In this document: in pieces, positions 1 through 5,535 of the stretch
Layout of the letters: every line of letters begins with the position of its first letter
Position numbering within the stretch: the first letter of the stretch is position 1
Source: Caldifarciminota bacterium
GTDB lineage: Bacteria > Hydrothermota > Hydrothermia > S141-80
Assembly: GCA_027053375.1 (NCBI GenBank)
Contig: JALUJC010000329.1
Location: forward strand, 1-6,952
Length of the DNA: 6,952 nucleotides
Direction of reading: 5' to 3'
The notes under the pieces: model-generated
The model's input: the letters and a program-made list of their open reading frames with translations, nothing else
Databases searched by the model: none
What the model was told of the DNA's origin: nothing
Position numbers and translations under genes: made by a program

Positions 1-2
1 AC

Positions 3-860
3 TGCCACGGGTTTCGGAGCAGCTGGGCACAGGGGATTGCGTGGTTGTTTTCCAGACTGCGTCCACACGCGCCTCATATCCGGGCATTTCTGTCATTGCC
101 TTCGGGTGTTGATAAAGGGTTTTTGATGCGCTGGAGCATGCCTTTCCGGATCCCGTATTATCGTTTGTTTGTTCGTATCATTGTGGAAGATGCTGACCTG
201 TTTACACGACTTTCGGGCTGGCACCCTGATCTGGAGCGTCGGCTCACACTGCTTTTAATCGAAGACACATGGCCTCATCCATACAGGATTGAGAGAGAAC
301 GACGGACAATCCGTGCACTGCTGGGCGTTCGGGAACCCGAGCGTCTCGTGGGCTGGAAAGTGGGAGAACCCACCACACTCCCGGAACGCTGGTCCATGTT
401 TCGAGAAATTCAGCGAACACATCCCTTCAATCTGGTGGTATTCGGCAAACATGTCCCGATTCCCCATGATCTTCGGGCAGGCTTTGCTTCCCGCTGGTCT
501 TTAAACCAGCGGGATCTTCGGTGGATGGATGTGGTTGTCTGGGAAACACCGGGATATGGAGATATGGGGGAACTGCTTCATCTGCTCATGCACGGGGTGG
601 TGCTGATTCTCCTGGATCCCGATCCGGAGATCACAAGGGAATTCAGGAACGGTCATGAAATCTTTGAACTTAATAGCGGGGAAGATCGCTTTTTGAATCT
701 TTATCTTCGGTGGTTTCTGCGGGATGGGCAGTTTCTGCAACGCTTTTCAGAGGATGCCCGGGCCCGCATCCGTGCCCGTTATGCGCGGTGGCAGCGTGCA
801 CGTTTCCTTGAACGTCTGTACCGTGCTGCAGCAGTGACCGAAATGAGCGCCATCCATTGA
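3..860 (+). CDS. Probable glycosyltransferase (GT-B-like), C-terminal part; 5' end outside window
   Basis: The frame is open from the first complete codon, with no stop before the edge, so this is the 3' part of a longer gene (285 residues visible). A TTG at 45 is an in-frame codon but has no visible ribosome-binding site, and I do not take it as the start. The last 120 residues resemble the end of GT-B fold glycosyltransferases (GT4/GT1-like). They contain a VVVWETPGYGDMGELL stretch (about visible residues 177-192) where the donor-binding E-x7-E/G loop normally lies, then a hydrophobic strand, NGHEIFEL, and a closing helix ending in ARIRARYARWQRARFLERLY. This matches the usual 'dG.nG.l ... 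Ar..i...f.w....e.lY' ending. The gene sits directly before polysaccharide export genes, which supports the role. It would act at the cytoplasmic face, adding a sugar to a lipid-linked glycan; donor and acceptor cannot be told. The canonical G-x-P loop is degenerate, so family assignment is tentative. It contains a perfect hairpin at 489-514. Confidence 0.6.
   Translation, partial: CHGFRSSWAQGIAWLFSRLRPHAPHIRAFLSLPSGVDKGFLMRWSMPFRIPYYRLFVRIIVEDADLFTRLSGWHPDLERRLTLLLIEDTWPHPYRIERERRTIRALLGVREPERLVGWKVGEPTTLPERWSMFREIQRTHPFNLVVFGKHVPIPHDLRAGFASRWSLNQRDLRWMDVVVWETPGYGDMGELLHLLMHGVVLILLDPDPEITREFRNGHEIFELNSGEDRFLNLYLRWFLRDGQFLQRFSEDARARIRARYARWQRARFLERLYRAAAVTEMSAIH
489..514 (+). repeat. Perfect 10-bp inverted repeat (hairpin) inside the glycosyltransferase gene
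   Basis: TCCCGCTGGT (489-498) and ACCAGCGGGA (505-514) are perfect reverse complements around a 6-base loop, CTTTAA. The stem is GC-rich and would be stable in mRNA. No T-run follows, so it is not a rho-independent terminator in the usual sense. It encodes part of ASRWSLNQRD. Confidence 0.7.
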
Positions 861-885
861 ATCTTTCCTGCCTTCCCCGTATAAT
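857..885 (+). promoter_or_regulatory. Sigma70-type promoter for the export/rml operon
   Basis: A TTGAAT (-35, 857-862, 4 of 6 consensus bases) is separated by exactly 17 bases from a perfect TATAAT (-10, 880-885). The -35 box overlaps the TGA stop of the upstream gene. Transcription would start near 891-894, directly at the AGGGAGG ribosome-binding site (894-900). This is the only sizeable gap in the window, and it precedes six tightly packed genes, which fits an operon promoter. Confidence 0.75.
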
Positions 886-893
886 ACGCACGT

Positions 894-900
894 AGGGAGG
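894..900 (+). promoter_or_regulatory. Strong ribosome-binding site that argues for start 913 rather than 901
   Basis: AGGGAGG abuts a TTG at 901 with zero spacing, which cannot serve as a normal start. The first ATG, in the same frame at 913, is 12 bases downstream, slightly long but workable; a CTG at 910 would be 9 bases away. The same heptamer recurs 9 bases before the RmlC-like gene (5043-5049). Confidence 0.6.
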
Positions 901-912
901 TTGCAACGTCTG

Positions 913-1338
913 ATGACGTTTCTTGTTTTTTTCGCATTGATCGTTCAGTCGGCGGGGGATATCCGCATCCTGCCTCCGGAGCAGGGCGGTGGGGTGGAGA
1001 TCCGCGTGCATGTGTGGGGAGAGGTCCAGCAACCCGGATATGTGTGGATCCACCAGGGTGGAACACTTCTGGATGCAATATCTGCAGCGGGAGGTCCAAC
1101 AGAGCGTGCGAACTGGAAGCATATTCGCTGGGTGAGTGCGCAAACGGGAAACACGCAGGTGGTGAATCTTGAATCCTATCTGGGCAATCCCCAATCGAAA
1201 CCTCTTCCCGCCCTCCATCCCGGAGACGTGGTCGTGGTTGGAAAAACCGCAACGGTACGGTGGATGCAGGTGGTTTCCATTCTCCGTGACGTGGCGATCG
1301 TGGTGACCGCTTATTTAACCCTGAGGAACCAGTTTTAA
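913..1338 (+). CDS. Small SLBB-domain polysaccharide export protein with C-terminal membrane segment
   Basis: This encodes a 141-residue protein from ATG 913; an upstream TTG at 901 would add four residues but has no spacing from the ribosome-binding site. Residues 1-15 (MTFLVFFALIVQSAG) form a short hydrophobic signal-like segment lacking the usual N-terminal positive charges. Residues 29-110 are a single SLBB domain (soluble ligand-binding beta-grasp): VHVWGEVQQPGYV, then GTLLDAISAAGGPT, and closing with LHPGDVVVV. Residues 119-137 are a hydrophobic stretch, probably a membrane helix. The Poly_export domain that precedes SLBB in full-length Wza-type proteins is absent. The likely role is a periplasmic or envelope partner of the Wzc-like protein encoded next, in capsule or exopolysaccharide export. 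Its TAA stop overlaps the next ATG by one base, indicating translational coupling. The family call is fairly secure; topology (lipid anchor absent, C-terminal anchor) is inferred. Confidence 0.8.
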   Translation: MTFLVFFALIVQSAGDIRILPPEQGGGVEIRVHVWGEVQQPGYVWIHQGGTLLDAISAAGGPTERANWKHIRWVSAQTGNTQVVNLESYLGNPQSKPLPALHPGDVVVVGKTATVRWMQVVSILRDVAIVVTAYLTLRNQF

Positions 1339-3551
1339 TGGAAGCCCACGAATTGACGTTAAAAGACTACGTTGCCATTGTACAGCGACGGCTGTCCTGG
1401 GTCCTTGCTGTATTCCTCCTGAGCGTGTTCCTGAGCGTGATCTATCTTAAATTCGCGCCCCGTTCATACCTGGCAGAGGCACGAATCCTTTTTGAAAGCC
1501 GTCCTCAGACCACCATCGTGATTGGCACACAGGGTGGGGGTGGCGTCTGGCCTGCGAGTGATCTTTCCAACCGCATGGAGGAAATTCGTAGCCAGGCGGT
1601 TCTGGAGCAGACCGTACGGACGCTTTCCCCGGAGGATCGTCGACGTCTTGTGGAAGGGATCAAAGATGTCCAGGACACCGTGGCCAGAGCGGCAGGGGTG
1701 ATCCGGAACAACCTGGGCATTTCAAAAATACGTGACTCCGACGTACTTCGGATTTCTTTCCGTTCCCATGACCCTGAACTTGCAGCCCGTGTGGTCAACA
1801 CCCTGGTGGATGTGCTCAGGGCACGCGATCTGGAAACCCAGCGTGCGGAACTCTCCAGCAGACGGGCCTTTATTGAAGCCCAGCTGGATCGGTACCGTAA
1901 AACCCTTCAAAAGGCGGAACAGGAACTCAGAGATTTCCGAAAAACCAATGGTATTCTGAACCTTGATGAAGAGACCTCCAGTCTTCTGGCGTCCCTTTCT
2001 CGCATTGATCAGAGCATTGAGGAGGCGGAGACCCGGCGAAGGGATCTGGATGCCCGTATTGCCTTTCTCAAAAACCGTCTTCAGGAAAAAGGTGTGGACA
2101 CGACTTCTTCCCTTCTGCTCTCTGATCAGGCAACAGCCCGGTTGCTGGATCTCCTGGGTTCCCAGGAAGCCATGCTGGCTCAGCTTGAGGCGTCCGGGAT
2201 TCCCCGGGATGATTCCAGGTACCAGGAACTGAAAGCGCAAATTGAGAAAACCCGTGAAAAATTGAGGGAACGGCTCAAGGAACCCCTGGTCTTTCCTGGA
2301 GGTCGGGACTGGATCACGGGTGTGGACTCCGTCCAGCGGGCCCTGTACAACTATCGTCTGGACCGTCTGGCACTGGAAGCCCGGCTTCGGGCGTTGCGTT
2401 CCTATCGACGTCAGTATGAAGAGTCACTGAAACGTCTTCCGGATCAGGAGATGCGTCTGCTTCAGCTCATCCGGGCACGGGAGGTTGCGGACAAGATTTA
2501 CAGAATGCTTCTGGAGCAGAAAGAGGAAGTTCAGATTGCGGAAGCAGGGCGCGTTCCAAGATTAAGAATCATTGATCGTGCACGCCCCAACCGGCATCCG
2601 GTGAGTCCGCGCACCCGCCCCACTTTTCTGCTGGGTGTCCTCCTGGGTTTATTTGCGGGGCTGGGGATGGCCCTGCTTGTGGAGTCGCTCGACACCACCG
2701 TCAAAGGACCGCGGGATGTGGAACAGATCGCAGATCTTCCGGTGCTGGGTATTATCCCGAGAATTGAAATCCCTTATACCAATGGTGGTGGAGAGTGGAC
2801 AATTTCCAGTCCGGAGTTTCCTGACGAGGCTCGTGAGAGCTATCAAAAGCTCTACACAACCCTGCGTTTGATCCAGAGTGCGCGCCGGCCTTTAAAAACC
2901 CTGCTTTTCACCAGTCCCGGTCCCGGTGAGGGAAAGAGCGTTACGGCCGCCAACACAGCCCTCACCTTTGCGCAGATGGGATACCGCGTCTGTGTGGTGG
3001 AATCCGACCTGAGGCGTCCACGGGTTCACGACATGTTTGACGTCTCCATGGAGCCGGGATTGACCAACCATCTTGCGGGGATGAACGCGCTGGATGAGGT
3101 CATCTATTCCCATCCTGAGGGTGTGGATATTCTCCCGTCGGGGTTCCTTCCGGACGTCCCGCTGCGCATTCTCGAGTCCGGAAAAATTCGGGAGCTGATC
3201 CAGACGCTGGTGAATCGGTATGATCTTGTGATCATGGACAGTCCTCCCATCCTGGTGGTTTCGGATGCAGTGATGCTGTCCGGTCTCGTGGATGGTGTGA
3301 TTCTGGTCGTGCGTTCCGGAAAGACCCATCGGGAATCCCTCTATGACGCTCGCAGGCTCCTGCAACAGCAGCAGGCGCCGGTTCTTGGGGTGGTGTTGAA
3401 CGATTTGAGCAAGCGAGAACAACGGTATATCCAGCCCTATGCCTATGAATATTCTGTGATGCAGGGTGGGAATGGTTCTCTGTGGTGGAGTGCACGCCGC
3501 CTCTTGCGTCAATGGAAACGTGCACGGAAACTCAGCAGGAGGGGTCGATGA
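1338..3551 (+). CDS. Wzz/Wzc-type polysaccharide co-polymerase fused to a BY-kinase (tyrosine autokinase) domain
   Basis: This 737-residue inner-membrane protein would control chain length and export of a polysaccharide. Order of parts: Wzz N-terminal domain with TM1 at about 21-39; a long periplasmic region with predicted coiled coils (about 165-250, 270-320 and 335-400); a proline-rich segment RPNRHPVSPRTRP (416-428); TM2 at about 429-449; then the cytoplasmic kinase. Kinase motifs are Walker A SPGPGEGKS (526-534), Walker A' VVESDLRRP (553-561, first Asp replaced by Glu, second kept) and Walker B YDLVIMDSPP (628-637). A Tyr cluster, YIQPYAYEY (697-705), is the likely autophosphorylation site, followed by a Trp/Arg-rich tail with 10 Lys/Arg in the last 18 residues. 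The EX2RX2R oligomerisation motif seen in many BY-kinases reads ESYQKLY (500-506), without both arginines. GAGG lies 11 bases before ATG 1338. Length matches single-chain Wzc proteins. No Wzb-type phosphatase is in the window. Confidence 0.93.
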   Translation: MEAHELTLKDYVAIVQRRLSWVLAVFLLSVFLSVIYLKFAPRSYLAEARILFESRPQTTIVIGTQGGGGVWPASDLSNRMEEIRSQAVLEQTVRTLSPEDRRRLVEGIKDVQDTVARAAGVIRNNLGISKIRDSDVLRISFRSHDPELAARVVNTLVDVLRARDLETQRAELSSRRAFIEAQLDRYRKTLQKAEQELRDFRKTNGILNLDEETSSLLASLSRIDQSIEEAETRRRDLDARIAFLKNRLQEKGVDTTSSLLLSDQATARLLDLLGSQEAMLAQLEASGIPRDDSRYQELKAQIEKTREKLRERLKEPLVFPGGRDWITGVDSVQRALYNYRLDRLALEARLRALRSYRRQYEESLKRLPDQEMRLLQLIRAREVADKIYRMLLEQKEEVQIAEAGRVPRLRIIDRARPNRHPVSPRTRPTFLLGVLLGLFAGLGMALLVESLDTTVKGPRDVEQIADLPVLGIIPRIEIPYTNGGGEWTISSPEFPDEARESYQKLYTTLRLIQSARRPLKTLLFTSPGPGEGKSVTAANTALTFAQMGYRVCVVESDLRRPRVHDMFDVSMEPGLTNHLAGMNALDEVIYSHPEGVDILPSGFLPDVPLRILESGKIRELIQTLVNRYDLVIMDSPPILVVSDAVMLSGLVDGVILVVRSGKTHRESLYDARRLLQQQQAPVLGVVLNDLSKREQRYIQPYAYEYSVMQGGNGSLWWSARRLLRQWKRARKLSRRGR
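3537..3544 (+). promoter_or_regulatory. Ribosome-binding site deciding the rmlA start
   Basis: AGGAGGGG lies inside the last codons of the kinase gene. Two adjacent in-frame ATGs follow at 3548 and 3551. Counting from AGGAGG, the spacing is 5 and 8 bases, so 3551 is favoured. It also gives the MRALVLAGG start usual for the family. A GTG at 3482 in the same frame would add 23 residues that are only kinase-tail sequence in another frame. Confidence 0.7.
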
Positions 3552-4621
3552 TGAGAGCACTGGTCCTTGCGGGCGGGACCGGTTCACGCCTTCGTCCCCT
3601 GACCTACACACTGCCCAAGCAACTGGTCCCGGTGGCAGGAAAGCCCATTTTGCACTATGTGATGGACCAGATCCACGCCACAGGTATTCGTGAGGTGGGG
3701 GTCATTCTGGCTCCCCAGACAGGTGCGCAGATCCGGTCATCACTGGAAGACAATCCCTGGGGATTATCCTTTACGTTTCTTCTACAGAATGAGCCTCTTG
3801 GCCTTGCCCATGCCGTGAAGGTTGCCCGTGACTTTCTGGAGGATCAACCTTTTTTGATGTACCTGGGTGACAACCTGATCGGCGCTTCCATCGTCCATTT
3901 TGTTGAACTGTTCCGTAAAGAGCAACCGGAAGCCGTGATTCTGCTCAAAGAGGTGGAGGATCCCCGGTCTTTCGGTGTGGCGGTGGTGAACGATGCCGGT
4001 GAGGTCACACGTCTTGTTGAAAAACCCAAAAATCCACCTTCCAGCCTTGCCCTTGTCGGTGTTTATCTGTTTTCTCCTGCTGTACACCCCATCATCGAGC
4101 ACCTGCGGCCCTCCTGGCGTGGTGAACTGGAGATCACCGATGCCATCCAGGGATTGCTGGAGAGAGGGCACCGGGTGCTGGCACACACCCTGGATGCCTG
4201 GTGGCTGGATACGGGCAAGAAGGACGATCTTCTGGAAGCCAACCGTGTGGTGCTGGACGACTGGCTGAAGCGTGAAATTGATGAAAAGGCTGTTCTTGAA
4301 GAGGCCCGTATTGTCGGGCGTGTTCGTGTGGAGGCGGGGGCGGTCATCCGTCGCAGCACAGTCCGGGGACCCGTGGTGGTCGGAAAAGGAAGCCGGATCG
4401 AGGATGCCTTCATTGGGCCTTACACAAGTATTGGCCGAGACTGTGTGATTCGCAGGGCTTCTGTGGAACATGCGGTGCTGCTGGATGGCACGGTGGTGGA
4501 AGGCGTGGATCGTCTGGAGGACAGCCTTCTCGGTCATCGGGTGCGGCTGGTACGGAAGGACGGTCAGCCCCATCACGCTCTCCGAGTCAATCTGGGAGAC
4601 GACGCTGAGGTGGTGTTGTGA
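3551..4621 (+). CDS. rmlA: Glucose-1-phosphate thymidylyltransferase, long form (RmlA/StrD type)
   Basis: This enzyme makes dTDP-glucose from dTTP and glucose-1-phosphate, the first step toward dTDP-rhamnose and related deoxysugars; it is cytoplasmic. It has 356 residues, the usual length of the long-form family. The nucleotidyltransferase domain shows AGGTGSRLRP (7-16), the activating lysine region PKQL (22-25), NEPLGLAHAV (80-89), the metal/base region LGDN (105-108), FGVAVV (141-146), EKP (157-159), ELEITDAI (192-199) and WWLDTG (217-222). Residues 254-330 are left-handed beta-helix repeats (IVGRVRVEAGAVI, VVVGKGSRIEDAFIGPYTSI), the hallmark of the long form as opposed to the shorter classical RmlA. 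The start overlaps the kinase stop (TGATG) and the stop overlaps the next GTG (GTGA). Substrate preference for dTTP over other NTPs is inferred from family and from the rmlB and rmlC-like neighbours. Confidence 0.92.
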   Translation: MRALVLAGGTGSRLRPLTYTLPKQLVPVAGKPILHYVMDQIHATGIREVGVILAPQTGAQIRSSLEDNPWGLSFTFLLQNEPLGLAHAVKVARDFLEDQPFLMYLGDNLIGASIVHFVELFRKEQPEAVILLKEVEDPRSFGVAVVNDAGEVTRLVEKPKNPPSSLALVGVYLFSPAVHPIIEHLRPSWRGELEITDAIQGLLERGHRVLAHTLDAWWLDTGKKDDLLEANRVVLDDWLKREIDEKAVLEEARIVGRVRVEAGAVIRRSTVRGPVVVGKGSRIEDAFIGPYTSIGRDCVIRRASVEHAVLLDGTVVEGVDRLEDSLLGHRVRLVRKDGQPHHALRVNLGDDAEVVL

Positions 4622-5055
4622 AGGTTTCCTACCCGTCCTGTTACGTTCACGGGGTTGTGCTTTATCACAGGGGGATGTACTGGCACGCCCATGAAGCATG
4701 GGAAACCTGCTGGCGAAAAGCAGTTGAACCTGAGCGTACCCTTCTGCGTGCGCTGATCCAGATCGCCGCGGCCATGGTTCACCTGAGCCGGAGAAATGTC
4801 CGGGGAACGCGGGCATTGCTGGATCGGGCGGAAGAAAACCTTGAAGGTATGCACGGAGAAATTCTTGGGCTGTCGGTTGAGGCGCTTCGTGAGGAGATTC
4901 GCAGGTTTCGTGCCCATCTGAACCGTTCCCTTCTGGAAGCAACGTGGGAAAAGATTCGGGTCCGGCCATCCCATCTTTATGGTCTGCGTTGTGGACGAAG
5001 GAGAAGGCATCCTGCAGATGTCCCGCATCGTGAACCCGTACCAGGGAGGTGTTGA
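4618..5055 (+). CDS. DUF309-family protein; C-terminus probably out of frame
   Basis: The gene starts at GTG 4618, overlapping the rmlA stop by four bases, with GAGGTGG 5-11 bases upstream. As read, it gives 145 residues. Residues 8-75 match the DUF309 pattern: G-x(6)-RGMYWHAHEAWETCW (18-32, with the H-x2-E and W signature), then LLRALIQIAAAMVHLSRRN and RGTRALLDRAEENL. The family is small, helical and of unknown function; the His/Glu cluster has been taken as a possible active or metal site, which is inference. From about residue 115 the protein turns into Arg/Pro/His-rich sequence with AGG-AGA-AGG codons (GRRRRHPADVPHREP), unlike its neighbours, while the +1 frame reads like a normal protein (see 4922-5083). 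So the true C-terminus may lie in that frame, through a sequencing error, a real indel or a recoding event. Its place between rmlA and the rmlC-like gene suggests co-expression with sugar-nucleotide synthesis but not a function. Confidence 0.75.
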   Translation: MKVSYPSCYVHGVVLYHRGMYWHAHEAWETCWRKAVEPERTLLRALIQIAAAMVHLSRRNVRGTRALLDRAEENLEGMHGEILGLSVEALREEIRRFRAHLNRSLLEATWEKIRVRPSHLYGLRCGRRRRHPADVPHREPVPGRC

Positions 5056-5083
5056 CCAATGGCGGTGTATCCGAAAAAGCTGA
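4922..5083 (+). other. Coding-like segment in the +1 frame over the DUF309 3' end
   Basis: Relative to the DUF309 frame, the +1 frame is open from just after a TGA at 4919 to a TGA at 5081-5083. From ATG 4979 it would give 34 residues containing VVDEGEGILQMSRIVNP. Its codons begin with G about half the time and mostly end in G or C, as real genes here do, whereas the DUF309 frame over the same bases is Arg-rich with rare AGG/AGA codons. No ribosome-binding site precedes ATG 4979, so a continuation of the DUF309 protein is likelier than a separate gene. It would overlap the first 25 bases of the RmlC-like gene. Confidence 0.45.
5043..5049 (+). promoter_or_regulatory. Ribosome-binding site of the RmlC-like gene
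   Basis: AGGGAGG lies 9 bases before ATG 5059, an ideal spacing, and supports that start. It lies inside the end of the DUF309 reading frame. Confidence 0.75.
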
Positions 5084-5535
5084 TTCATGGCGTCAGAGTC
5101 CGTGAACTCCGTCTGATTCCCGATGATCGGGGATTCCTGATGGAGATGCTCCGGTCGGACTGGCCCGAATTTGAGAAGTTTGGACAGGTCTATATCACCG
5201 TTGCCTATCCCGGGGTGGTCAAAGCCTGGCATTATCATAAGAAACAAACGGATCATTTTATTTGCGTGCAGGGGATGGCGCGCGTGGTGCTGTACGATCC
5301 ACGGGAAGACAGCCCCACACGGGGCATGATCAACGAGTTCCACATGGGGCACATGAACCCTCTCCTGGTCAAGATTCCCCCCGGTGTGTACCACGGGTTC
5401 ACGCCGGATGGCCCCGAACCCTGCATGATTGTCAACATCCCAACGGAAGTATACAATTATGAGAATCCGGATGAGTACCGCCGTCCCTACGATGATCCTG
5501 AAATCGGGTATGACTGGTCTGTGAGGAGTGGATAA
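5059..5535 (+). CDS. rmlC: RmlC-like dTDP-4-dehydro-6-deoxyglucose 3,5-epimerase (divergent cupin)
   Basis: This 158-residue cytoplasmic cupin probably epimerises the 4-keto-6-deoxy sugar made by RmlB. Visible features: PDDRGFLMEM (21-30), matching the family's D-x-RG-x-F-x-E; WHYHKKQTDHF (57-67), where His58 aligns with the catalytic base of RmlC; DPREDSPTRG (80-89); IPPGVYHGF (106-114), with His112; and the Tyr-rich EVYNYENPDEY (130-140), which should hold the catalytic acid Tyr. Compared with classical RmlC, the RGLHYQ motif has become KAWHYH, and the Lys of Q-x-K-L-V is Asp65. It is also shorter than the usual 180-190 residues, so it belongs to a divergent subgroup. Strict rhamnose specificity is therefore unproven; a 3- or 5-epimerase for a related deoxysugar is possible. 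The stop overlaps the rmlB start (TAATG). Confidence 0.8.
   Translation: MAVYPKKLIHGVRVRELRLIPDDRGFLMEMLRSDWPEFEKFGQVYITVAYPGVVKAWHYHKKQTDHFICVQGMARVVLYDPREDSPTRGMINEFHMGHMNPLLVKIPPGVYHGFTPDGPEPCMIVNIPTEVYNYENPDEYRRPYDDPEIGYDWSVRSG

Noticed and set aside
45..47. TTG as the true start of the glycosyltransferase gene
   Set aside because: The frame is open to the window edge, no Shine-Dalgarno precedes it, and the resulting protein would lack the N-terminal half of a GT-B enzyme.
489..514. Hairpin as a rho-independent terminator
   Set aside because: No run of T follows either arm on either strand and it lies mid-gene.
901..912. TTG start for the SLBB protein
   Set aside because: It directly abuts the AGGGAGG with no spacing; ATG 913 in the same frame is more plausible, although TTG would add an Arg to the signal segment.
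3482..3550. Upstream GTG start extending RmlA by 23 residues
   Set aside because: The extension overlaps the kinase tail in another frame, is not part of the family, and a perfect ribosome-binding site serves ATG 3551.
3782..5059. Long minus-strand open frame of 425 codons opposite rmlA and the DUF309 gene
   Set aside because: It is opposite clearly conserved genes, is His/Pro/Gln-rich without recognisable motifs, and reflects the codon bias of the plus-strand genes.
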